DNA from: Burkholderia sp.
GTDB taxonomy: Bacteria; Pseudomonadota; Gammaproteobacteria; Burkholderiales; Burkholderiaceae
Length of the DNA: 12,760 nt
Assembly (NCBI GenBank): GCA_030151225.1
Contig: JASLEG010000079.1
Coordinates: forward strand, 1-12,760
Direction of reading: 5' to 3'
Shown: positions 1 through 5,989 of the stretch, in pieces
Numbering within the stretch: the stretch's first letter is position 1
How the letters are laid out: each line of letters starts with the position of its first letter
Translations under genes and position numbers: made by a program
The notes under the pieces: generated by a model
Told to the model about the DNA's origin: nothing
The model's database searches: none
Seen by the model: only the letters and a program-made list of their open reading frames with translations

Positions 1-1352
1 CTCGCGCCAGCCTTCCCGCGCGGCGCGCCCAGCTCGTGCAGCGGCGTGCGATACGTCTCGCGCGCGGTCCACGCGGCCAGCGCCGCCAGCGCCGAGATCG
101 CGAGTGTCACCGTGCCGATCAGCAGCGGGATGTCGTGGGTGCCCGGCGGCGCGATCGCCGCGAACATCGACGGCAGCAGCGCCGTGATCGCCATGCCGAT
201 GTTCTGCCCGATCGACATCGCCGACACCCGCGTGCGGGTGGGGAACAGCTCGGGCATGAAGCTCGGGAACACCGCGTTGAAGCCCTGGTAGATCACGCCC
301 CACATCAGCACCGAGGTGACGATCGCGAGCGGCGCGTTGTGGGCGGCGATCGCATACAGGTACACGTAGGACATCAGCCCCGCGCCGAGCGAGCCCACCA
401 CCACCGGAATGCGCCGGCCGATGCGGTCCGACAGCCGGCCCACGTAGGGAATCACCAGCACCGCCACGATGTTGCCCACCAGCGGGATCGCCAGATAGGT
501 GTTCGGGTGGAAGCCGATGCCGTAGGACGGCTGCACCGCGTAGGCCGCGCCGAAGATGGTGGCCACCATCGCGATCACCGCGGCCAGCGCCATCACCGCG
601 ATGCGGATCATGTCGCGCCAGCTTTCGCGGAACGCCACCGCGATCGGCGAGGCCGGCACGCCGCCGTGCGTGTCCTCGCTGACGAAGGCGGGCGATTCCT
701 GCACGTTGCGACGGATCACGAAACCGGCCGCCAGCACCAGCGCGCTGAGCAGGAACGGAATGCGCCAGCCCCACGAAATCAGCGCGTCCTTCGGCATCCA
801 GTAGGCGAGCGGCATGAAGATCGCCGCCGCGAAGATCTGGCCCGCCTGGGTGCCCTGCAGCGTGAAGCTCGCGTAGTAGCCGCGCCGGCCCGGCGGTGCC
901 TGTTCGAGGATCATCGAGCAGGCGCCCGAGATCTCGCCGGCCACCGCGAAGCCCTGCACGAGGCGCAGCAGCACCAGCAGGATCGGCGCGGCGATGCCGA
1001 TCTGCTGATAGGTGGGCAGCAGGCCCACGGCGAAGGTGGAGGCGCCCATCAGGAACATGCAGAGCAGCAGCAGGTGCTTGCGGCCGTGCGTGTCGCCGCG
1101 CCGGCCCAGCAGGAAGCCGCCGATCGGCCGCGCCACATAGCCCACGCCGTAGGTGGCGAGCGAGGCCACGATCGCGAGCTTCGGGTTGCCGTGCGGGAAG
1201 AACAGCTGCGGGAACACCATCGCCGCGGCCTGCGCGTAGATGAAGAAGTCGTAGTATTCGAGCGCCGAGCCGATCCAGCCGCTCGCCGTGGCGCGGCGGG
1301 TCTGGCTCGCGCCGGCCCGGGCTGCCTGTCGTGTCGTGTGTCCGTCGTTCAT
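1..1352 (-). CDS. MFS transporter, metabolite:H+ symporter (shikimate/ShiA-like) type, C-terminus cut by window edge
   Basis: Inner-membrane proton symporter of the MHS branch of the major facilitator superfamily, whose members import organic acids such as shikimate, citrate and alpha-ketoglutarate. The 450 visible codons carry the family signatures: an acidic E32-x-x-D35 pair in the first helix (LEYYDFFIYA), the loop 2-3 motif GRRGDTHGRK at 83-92, and RLVQGFAVAGE at about 130-140. Twelve hydrophobic segments can be followed. The C-terminal tail RETYRTPLHELG is typical of the family, so only a few residues should be missing. ATG at 1352 is preceded by an AGGAG ribosome site 9 nt upstream. It lies 77 bp downstream of the dehydrogenase-family gene on the same strand, probably in one operon. 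A shikimate- or quinate-like substrate is inferred from that neighbour; the family is seen, the exact substrate is not. Confidence 0.9.
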   Translation of the reverse strand, partial: MNDGHTTRQAARAGASQTRRATASGWIGSALEYYDFFIYAQAAAMVFPQLFFPHGNPKLAIVASLATYGVGYVARPIGGFLLGRRGDTHGRKHLLLLCMFLMGASTFAVGLLPTYQQIGIAAPILLVLLRLVQGFAVAGEISGACSMILEQAPPGRRGYYASFTLQGTQAGQIFAAAIFMPLAYWMPKDALISWGWRIPFLLSALVLAAGFVIRRNVQESPAFVSEDTHGGVPASPIAVAFRESWRDMIRIAVMALAAVIAMVATIFGAAYAVQPSYGIGFHPNTYLAIPLVGNIVAVLVIPYVGRLSDRIGRRIPVVVGSLGAGLMSYVYLYAIAAHNAPLAIVTSVLMWGVIYQGFNAVFPSFMPELFPTRTRVSAMSIGQNIGMAITALLPSMFAAIAPPGTHDIPLLIGTVTLAISALAALAAWTARETYRTPLHELGAPRGKAGA

Positions 1353-1397
1353 CGATCGGGTCTCCTGAATATATTGGAATGTCGTGCTGCTGGGGGC

Positions 1398-1421
1398 GCG
1401 CGGGCGGCGGGCCGCCCGCGC
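1398..1421 (-). other. GC-only hairpin between the two genes of the minus-strand operon
   Basis: A perfect inverted repeat with 11-base arms (GCGCGGGCGGC and GCCGCCCGCGC) separated by only GG begins 8 bp past the dehydrogenase stop. No T-run follows on the minus strand, so it does not look like a standard intrinsic terminator. It is better read as an intercistronic mRNA stem that may protect the upstream message or reduce expression of the transporter. Confidence 0.5.
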
Positions 1422-1429
1422 TGGCGGTA

Positions 1430-2239
1430 TCAGACTTCGAGCGGCGTCACCTTCATGAACGCGCCCAGGTTGCCGAACTGCGCGAGCGCCATCTCCGCGC
1501 CGGTCTGGATCCGGCAGCCCGCGCGCCGCGCGATCTCGAGGAAGCGCGTGTGCTCGGGCGCCGTCACCACGTCCGCGGCCAGCGTGGCCGGGCGCAGCGT
1601 GGCCAGCGTCGCCTCGGCCAGCGGCAGCGGCGCGTAGCCGTCCATGCCGGCCGGCGAGGCGTTCGCCACCAGATCGAAGGGCGCGAGCGTGTCGAAGTGC
1701 GGCTCGATGGTGCTGGCGGGGAATTGGCGGGCCAGCAGCGCGCGCAGCCGTGCCGCGCGGGCCGCATCGAGATCGGTGATGGTGACCGAGGCCGCGCCCG
1801 CCTCGCACAGCGCCCAGGCGATCGCGCTGCCCACGCCGCCCGCGCCGACCACCAGCGCGTGCGCGCCGGCCGGCGCGAAGCCGTGCGTGCGCGCCGCGTT
1901 CAGGAAGCCGTCGCCGTCCACGATGTCGCCCACCAGGCGGCCGTCCGGCTCGCGGCGGATCACGTTCACGCAGGCCAGCGCCTCGGCGCGGCGGCTCAGC
2001 GCGTCGAGGCGCGGCGCGATCTGCTGCTTGTAGGGCACCGTCACCACGCAGCCGCGCAGGTTGCGCCACGCGCGCAGCGCATCCACGAAGGGCTCGATCG
2101 AGCCGCCGGCGAGGTCGATCGGAATCATCGACGCGTCGCGGCCCTGGCGCGCGAACCAGTCGTTGAAGTTTTGCGGCGATTTCACCTGGGCGATGGGAGA
2201 GCCCACGATGGCCACCAGTTCGGTCGTGCCGAGAATCAT
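1430..2239 (-). CDS. Shikimate/quinate dehydrogenase family oxidoreductase (AroE paralogue)
   Basis: A 269-aa cytoplasmic enzyme of the AroE/YdiB/quinate dehydrogenase family, of normal length. The N-terminal substrate domain has GSPIAQVKSP (13-22), VTVPYK with the catalytic Lys71, VNVI with Asn92, and DGDGF with the catalytic Asp108. The Rossmann domain has GAGGVG (132-137), NASPAGM (193-199) and a C-terminal Gln254 in GAEMALAQF. Two departures matter. The Ser equivalent to E. coli Ser14 in the shikimate-binding SKS motif is Val19. The beta-2 end reads TITDLD, with Asp156 where NADP-dependent AroE has the basic NRT motif. By family knowledge an Asp there favours NAD+, as in catabolic quinate/shikimate dehydrogenases. 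I infer a catabolic role, supported by the adjacent MHS transporter and PobR-type regulator. ATG at 2239 is chosen because the family N-terminus begins there; the ribosome site is weak. The frame stays open far upstream, but that part is antisense to the regulator. Confidence 0.88.
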   Translation of the reverse strand: MILGTTELVAIVGSPIAQVKSPQNFNDWFARQGRDASMIPIDLAGGSIEPFVDALRAWRNLRGCVVTVPYKQQIAPRLDALSRRAEALACVNVIRREPDGRLVGDIVDGDGFLNAARTHGFAPAGAHALVVGAGGVGSAIAWALCEAGAASVTITDLDAARAARLRALLARQFPASTIEPHFDTLAPFDLVANASPAGMDGYAPLPLAEATLATLRPATLAADVVTAPEHTRFLEIARRAGCRIQTGAEMALAQFGNLGAFMKVTPLEV

Positions 2240-2437
2240 CGAAGTGCACCGGAAAGCGTGAGGAACATGGCGCCATGGTGCGACTGCGGTGCGGCGGGCG
2301 GCAACGCGGCAGAATCGGAAATCTTGCGATTGGCGCAGCGACATTGCGATAATCGCACTATCTTCGGGGCATCCCCTAGACCGCAACCGGGCTGCCGCGG
2401 CACGCTCCCGTCGGTCCCTTTCCGGCTCAATCCTCAG
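2240..2437. promoter_or_regulatory. Divergent promoter region between dehydrogenase and IclR-type regulator
   Basis: This 198-bp spacer separates divergently transcribed genes and must hold both promoters. It contains the palindromic operator candidate listed separately. I could not pick convincing -35/-10 pairs by eye; a CACTATCTT stretch near 2356-2364 is one weak -10-like possibility for the plus strand. Confidence 0.6.
2325..2357. promoter_or_regulatory. Candidate IclR-family operator: palindrome plus direct half-site
   Basis: TGCGATAATCGCA at 2345-2357 is a perfect palindrome with 6-bp arms around a single A. A second copy of the left half, TTGCGAT, lies at 2324-2330, exactly 20 bp upstream of its match at 2344-2350, and is followed by a degenerate right half (TGCGATTGGCGCA, 4 of 6 arm positions paired). 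A palindrome plus a direct repeat of one half-site offset by two helical turns is the arrangement described for PcaU/PobR operators. The binding protein would be the adjacent regulator; that link is inferred. Confidence 0.55.
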
Positions 2438-3211
2438 ATGAAAACGCCCGCCATCCACGAACGCGACCTGATCGCCGGCCTGCAGAAGGGGCTCGCGCTG
2501 ATCCTGCTGTTCAACGACCAGACGCCGCGCCTGACCGTGCCCGAGGCGGCGCGGCGCTCGGGGCTCACGCCCAGCGCGGCGCGCCGTTTCCTGCTGACGC
2601 TGGTGCACGACGGCTACGCGGAGACCGACGGGCGCTACTACTCGCTCACCGCCAAAACGCTGCGCGTGGGTCAGGCCTACGTGGAATCGGCGCGGCTGCC
2701 GCGCATGATGCGGCCGATCGTGGAGAAGGTGGCGGCCGAGACGCGTGAGCACGTGTCGGTGGCCGTGCGCGACGGCGACGAGGTGGTGCACATCGTGCGC
2801 AGCCGCGTGATGAACGTGTCGTCGCTGTCGATGCGGCAGGGCTGGCGGCTGCCGATGTACTGCACGGGCAGCGGCCGGCTGTGGCTCGCCTCGCTGCCCG
2901 ATCGCGAGGTGGACGCCTATCTCGCGCGCGTGGACCGGCAGGCGCTCACGCCGTACACGCGCACCGACGTCGACGAGATCCGCGCGATCGTGGCGCGGAT
3001 TCGCGTGCAGGGCTACGCGGAACTCGATCAGGAATACGAGGTGGGGATGCGCATCCTGGGCGTGCCGCTGACGGATCGGCACGGGCAGATGCGCGCGAGC
3101 CTGACCATCACCACCCAGGTGTCGGGGCTGTCGCTCGCGGAGATCCGCGAGCGTTACCTGCGCTTCCTGTACGAAGGCCAGGCGCTGCTGCGCCCGATCA
3201 TGGATACCTGA
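2438..3211 (+). CDS. IclR-family transcriptional regulator, PcaR/PcaU/PobR type
   Basis: A 257-aa cytoplasmic DNA-binding regulator of normal IclR length. An N-terminal winged helix-turn-helix occupies about residues 11-75, with LTVPEAARRSGL then TPSAARRFLLTL as helix-turn-helix (32-55) and the wing at DGRYYSLTAKTL. The C-terminal effector domain spans about 90-250 and includes LPMYCTGSGRLWLASLP and QGYAELDQEYEVGMR, the latter matching the signature of the beta-ketoadipate pathway subgroup. Members of that subgroup sense protocatechuate, p-hydroxybenzoate or beta-ketoadipate and often activate their targets. It is divergent from the dehydrogenase and transporter genes, so it most likely controls them, possibly with autoregulation, through the palindrome at 2325-2357. 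The start at 2438 fits the family N-terminus; there is no strong Shine-Dalgarno. Effector identity cannot be read from the sequence. Confidence 0.9.
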   Translation: MKTPAIHERDLIAGLQKGLALILLFNDQTPRLTVPEAARRSGLTPSAARRFLLTLVHDGYAETDGRYYSLTAKTLRVGQAYVESARLPRMMRPIVEKVAAETREHVSVAVRDGDEVVHIVRSRVMNVSSLSMRQGWRLPMYCTGSGRLWLASLPDREVDAYLARVDRQALTPYTRTDVDEIRAIVARIRVQGYAELDQEYEVGMRILGVPLTDRHGQMRASLTITTQVSGLSLAEIRERYLRFLYEGQALLRPIMDT

Positions 3212-3228
3212 CGTCGGTGCGCGTCAGG
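3207..3228. terminator. Weak bidirectional hairpin across two convergent stop codons
   Basis: CCTGACG (3207-3213) pairs with CGTCAGG (3222-3228) around an 8-nt loop. The stem includes the stop codon of the regulator on one arm and the stop codon of the opposing gene on the other, which are only 12 bp apart. No T-run follows on either side, so termination is uncertain. Confidence 0.3.
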
Positions 3229-4048
3229 CGCCCTTCGCGAACAGGTCGTCCATGATCTTGCCGGCCGGCGCGGCGGGCAGCGTGTCGAAACGCCCCTCGG
3301 CCAGCCCCTGCGCCGCGCCGAGCAAGCCGCCCCAGGCCGCGCGCGCCAGTGCGCCGCCCACGCTCACGCGGCGCACGCCCATCGCGGCGAAATCGGCCAG
3401 CGTGAATTCCGACGGGCCGCCCACCAGCACGTTGACCGGCTTCGGCGCAAGCGCCATGACCACCGCCTCGATCTGGCCGCGGGTGCGGATGCCGGGCGCG
3501 TACAGGCAGTCGGCGCCGGCCGCTGCGTAGGCACGCAGCCGCGCGATCGCGTCGTCGAGATCGTCCACGCCCCCCACGAAATTCTCGGCGCGGCCCACCA
3601 GCAGCGTGTCGCCGCCGTGCGCGTCGATCGCGCGGCGCGCCGCCGCGATGCGCTCGGCGGCTTCCGCGATCGGTCGCAGCGGCGCGGCCGCATCGCCGGT
3701 CGAATCCTCGATCGACAGGCCGGCCACGCCGGTGCCCACCGCCAGCGCCACGCTCTCGGCCACCTCGTCGGGTGTCGCGCCGAAGCCGCCTTCGAAATCC
3801 GCGTTGACGGGCAGGTCGGTGGCCTCGACGATCGTGCGCAGGTGCGCGAGCACCGCGTCGCGCGCGACCGCGTTGTCGGCGCGGCCGAGCGTCCAGGCGA
3901 AGCCCGAGCTGGTGCTGGCCAGCGCCTGGAAGCCCGCGGTGGCCAGGTAGCGCGCGCTGCCGGCGTCCCACGGGTTCGGCAGCAGGAAGCAGCCGCTTTC
4001 GTGCAGTTGACGGAAGGCGGCGCGGCGTTCGGCGATCGTGCGTGACAT
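3224..4048 (-). CDS. Isocitrate lyase/PEP mutase superfamily protein, substrate unknown
   Basis: A 274-aa cytoplasmic TIM-barrel protein of the isocitrate lyase/phosphoenolpyruvate mutase superfamily, which makes or breaks C-C or C-P bonds at 2-oxo acids with Mg2+. Visible markers are LLPNPWDAGSARYL (22-35), the STSSGF substrate loop (45-50), NADFEGGFG with metal-ligand candidates Asp84 and Glu86, SIEDST with Glu114/Asp115, and GRAENF at 152-157. The catalytic KKCGH loop of true isocitrate lyase is absent, as is usual for the short PEP-mutase-like branch. It has a good GAGGAG ribosome site 7 nt before ATG 4048. The gene is convergent with the regulator (12 bp between stops) and divergent from the epimerase, so it appears monocistronic. 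Many such proteins are annotated only at family level; carboxyvinyl-phosphonate mutase, oxaloacetate hydrolase or 2-methylisocitrate lyase-like activity are all possible. Confidence 0.9.
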   Translation of the reverse strand: MSRTIAERRAAFRQLHESGCFLLPNPWDAGSARYLATAGFQALASTSSGFAWTLGRADNAVARDAVLAHLRTIVEATDLPVNADFEGGFGATPDEVAESVALAVGTGVAGLSIEDSTGDAAAPLRPIAEAAERIAAARRAIDAHGGDTLLVGRAENFVGGVDDLDDAIARLRAYAAAGADCLYAPGIRTRGQIEAVVMALAPKPVNVLVGGPSEFTLADFAAMGVRRVSVGGALARAAWGGLLGAAQGLAEGRFDTLPAAPAGKIMDDLFAKGA

Positions 4049-4282
4049 CGATGTCTCCTCGGTAGGCGGGTGGGGGCGGGTATTGGAATTGCTGATGCAG
4101 GGCGCGGCCGGCGGCGCGTGATTCGACGCGCCTGCGCGCGGCAACGCGCCGTTCGGTGCGCTCGATAGTGTGCGCGATTTTTCGCCAGCCGTGGGCGCCG
4201 TCTCGCGGCGCGTGCCGCGCTTACAATCGTCGGCCCGGTTTCCCCATGTTGTCCCTTCCCGTCAGAAAGGAGCAGGCAAGCG
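4049..4282. promoter_or_regulatory. Divergent promoter region between PEP-mutase-like gene and epimerase
   Basis: A 234-bp divergent spacer. An inverted repeat with 7-bp arms, GGCGCGT (4113-4119) and ACGCGCC (4126-4132), sits in its left half. A -10-like TACAAT at 4222-4227 lies 55 bp before the epimerase start, but no good -35 is visible at 16-18 bp. Promoter positions are therefore tentative. Confidence 0.4.
4267..4272 (+). promoter_or_regulatory. Ribosome binding site of the epimerase
   Basis: An AAGGAG core lies 10 nt before ATG 4283 and decides this start over other possible starts in the reading frame. Confidence 0.8.
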
Positions 4283-5461
4283 ATGAAATCGTCTCCGTTG
4301 CATTCGCAACCACGCCGGCCGTTCGCCAAGGCGCTGGCCGCCGGCGCGCTGGCCGTGGCGTCGGCCGCCGCCGGCCCGGCCGCGCAGGCCGCCACGTTGA
4401 CACAGGCGCCCTACGGCAACACGCGCGACGGCCAGGCCGTGACCGAATACACGCTGAAGAACGCGCACGGCACCACGGTGCGCTTCATCAACTACGGCGG
4501 CGTGATCACCGCGATCGAGGTGCCCGACCGCCACGGCAAGCTCGCCAACATCGTGCTGGGCTTCGCCACGCTGAAGGATTACGAGCAGTACAACGGCGAC
4601 ATCCACTTCGGCGCCCTGATCGGCCGCTACGCGAACCGCATCGCCAATGGCCGCTTCGCGCTCGACGGCAAGACCTACACGCTGCCCGTCAACAACGCGC
4701 CGAACACGCTGCACGGCGGCCCGGACAGCTTCGACTCGAAGGTGTGGAGCGTGGCGCCGCTGCCGGCCGGCGAGGCCGGCGCGGGCGCGGTGCTGACCTA
4801 CGTGAGCCCCGACGGCGAGAACGGCTTCCCCGGCACGCTGACCGTGCACGTCAGCTACCGGCTGACCGACGACAACGCGCTGCACATCCGCTACGAGGCC
4901 AGCACCGACAAGCCCACCGTGGTGAACCTGACCAATCACACCTACTTCAATCTGGCCGGCGAGGGTAGCGGCAGCGTGGAGGATCAGGAGATCCGCATCG
5001 CCGCCTCGCGCTACACGCCCACCGATCGCACCTCGATTCCCACCGGCGAGCTGGCGTCGGTGGCGGGCACGCCGCTCGATCTGCGCGAGTACACGCCGAT
5101 CGGCCGGCACCTGCGCTCGAACTTCGAGCAGATGGTGTATGCGCGCGGCTACGATCACAACTGGGTGCTCGACCACGGCGGCGGGCGCATTCCGGCCTTC
5201 GCCGCGAGCGTGCGCGATCCGCACAGCGGCCGCGTGCTCAGCGTCGACACCACCCAGCCGGGCCTGCAGTTCTACTCGGCCAACTCGCTCGACGGCAGCG
5301 CCGTGGGGCCGTCGGGGCACGCCTACCGGCAGACCGACGCGTTCGCGCTCGAGGCCGAGCATTTCCCCGATTCGCCGAATCATCCCGCGTTTCCAAGCAC
5401 CGAATTGAAGCCGGGTGAAACCCTCCACGAGGAGACGGTGCTGCACTTCTCGGTGCGCTGA
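4283..5461 (+). CDS. galM: Secreted aldose 1-epimerase (galactose mutarotase)
   Basis: A 392-aa enzyme that interconverts alpha and beta anomers of aldoses such as galactose and glucose. The full motif set is present: GRYANRI (114-120), NTLHGG with His144, NLTNHTYFNL with the catalytic acid His219, GYDHNW with Asp291, QPGLQFYSAN (325-334), and FALEAEHFPDSPNHP with the catalytic base Glu357. A classical signal peptide precedes the enzyme: basic QPRRPFAK, then an Ala-rich hydrophobic stretch (17-34), with likely cleavage in AAQA-ATL near residue 36. It should therefore act in the periplasm, unlike cytoplasmic E. coli GalM. Length fits exported proteobacterial members, and an AAGGAG ribosome site supports the start. 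No sugar transporter or kinase gene lies beside it, so its pathway partner is not shown. Identification as an epimerase is firm; the preferred sugar is not determinable. Confidence 0.94.
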   Translation: MKSSPLHSQPRRPFAKALAAGALAVASAAAGPAAQAATLTQAPYGNTRDGQAVTEYTLKNAHGTTVRFINYGGVITAIEVPDRHGKLANIVLGFATLKDYEQYNGDIHFGALIGRYANRIANGRFALDGKTYTLPVNNAPNTLHGGPDSFDSKVWSVAPLPAGEAGAGAVLTYVSPDGENGFPGTLTVHVSYRLTDDNALHIRYEASTDKPTVVNLTNHTYFNLAGEGSGSVEDQEIRIAASRYTPTDRTSIPTGELASVAGTPLDLREYTPIGRHLRSNFEQMVYARGYDHNWVLDHGGGRIPAFAASVRDPHSGRVLSVDTTQPGLQFYSANSLDGSAVGPSGHAYRQTDAFALEAEHFPDSPNHPAFPSTELKPGETLHEETVLHFSVR

Positions 5462-5473
5462 GCAGACGGTGCA

Positions 5474-5500
5474 CGGCGTGGGCTTTGTTCGCGCACGCCG
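5474..5500 (+). terminator. Possible terminator hairpin after the epimerase gene
   Basis: CGGCGTG (5474-5480) and CACGCCG (5494-5500) form a 7-bp GC-rich stem with a 13-nt loop, 13 bp past the epimerase stop. Only a poor T content follows, so Rho-dependent termination is equally possible. Confidence 0.3.
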
Positions 5501-5644
5501 AATTGAGATTTCGTCGGCAGCCGCTCGTCAGCGCCGCAACGAGCCGTTACGCTGTCGTCAACCCTCTACTCCTCCCGTTGTTACCCCGGGGGCCAGGGGC
5601 GCAGGCCACGTCGTGGCGGCGCCCCGACTCTTTTTCGCCGGGTG

Positions 5645-5677
5645 CATTGGTTCGACTGGTTGCAGCTGCAACCAATG
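5645..5677. repeat. 18-bp perfect palindrome nested in a wider inverted repeat
   Basis: TGGTTGCAGCTGCAACCA at 5657-5674 is its own reverse complement. Its right arm also pairs with an upstream copy: CATTGGTT (5645-5652) matches AACCAATG (5670-5677). An uninterrupted palindrome of this length suits a dimeric repressor site (LacI-type operators have this layout) better than an RNA hairpin, which would lack a loop. The cognate regulator is unknown. Confidence 0.5.
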
Positions 5678-5756
5678 TCGCTCAGGCCGAAAACAATCTC
5701 CCCTGCCCCGAGATCAACGATTCGAAGTCGTCCTTCGGGAACGGCTGTCACCACGT

Positions 5757-5788
5757 CCGGGATCCCCGCATGCGCGGGCGTACCCCGG
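5757..5788. repeat. Single palindromic element resembling a REP or type I-E CRISPR repeat
   Basis: The core CCCGCATGCGCGGG (5765-5778) is a 5-bp stem with a 4-nt loop, enclosed by an outer CCGGG/CCCGG pairing. The core closely resembles the centre of type I-E CRISPR repeats. No second copy at the expected 61-bp period and no cas gene is present, so it is treated as an isolated extragenic palindrome. Confidence 0.4.
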
Positions 5789-5841
5789 GCCGTCATCGAT
5801 CGCGTTTTGCATTCTCGCCCGTTCTCGGAAATTGAATTGAT

Positions 5842-5880
5842 TTGAAGAAAAATAGGACGAATCCTATTTTCTGATATTTT
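5842..5880 (+). promoter_or_regulatory. Candidate sigma70 promoter with an internal dyad
   Basis: TTGAAG (5842-5847) and TATTTT (5865-5870) are spaced by 17 bp and each match the consensus at four of six positions. Between and over the -10 lies a perfect inverted repeat: AAAATAGGA (5849-5857), loop CGAA, TCCTATTTT (5862-5870). A further TGATATTTT (5872-5880) resembles an extended -10. This is the best promoter candidate for the large exoprotein gene and would give a leader of roughly 340 nt. A dyad overlapping the -10 suggests a repressor site. The call rests on pattern only. Confidence 0.4.
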
Positions 5881-5989
5881 CATTTTTTCCAAATGGCATA
5901 TCTCGTTAATTCGCGATCCATCGGATTCCGGTAAATGAAAATTCGTTCCATGGCTAGTCCGGTAGTTCCGACAGGTATTTTTTGAGATG

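Noticed and set aside
36..1637. Plus-strand 533-codon frame over the transporter gene
   Set aside because: Its translation is Arg/His-rich low-complexity sequence antisense to a well-supported MFS transporter.
1331..2437. Upstream extension of the regulator frame to a 626-aa protein
   Set aside because: The added part is antisense to the dehydrogenase gene and is compositionally a shadow. The IclR N-terminus begins at 2438.
2240..3082. Upstream extension of the dehydrogenase frame to a 550-aa protein
   Set aside because: The extra N-terminal part is antisense to the IclR regulator and has no family similarity. The AroE-type N-terminus starts at 2239.
5695..5790. Two-repeat CRISPR array
   Set aside because: A CTCCCCTGCCCCGAGATC stretch near 5698 only loosely resembles the hairpin at 5757-5788. 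The spacing of the CCCC cores is 64 bp rather than 61, the identity is poor, and no cas gene is present.
5485..5835. Small plus-strand frame of 116 codons after the epimerase
   Set aside because: It has no ribosome site and no recognisable domain, and its composition differs from the flanking genes. The central part looks mildly protein-like but not enough to call a gene or pseudogene.
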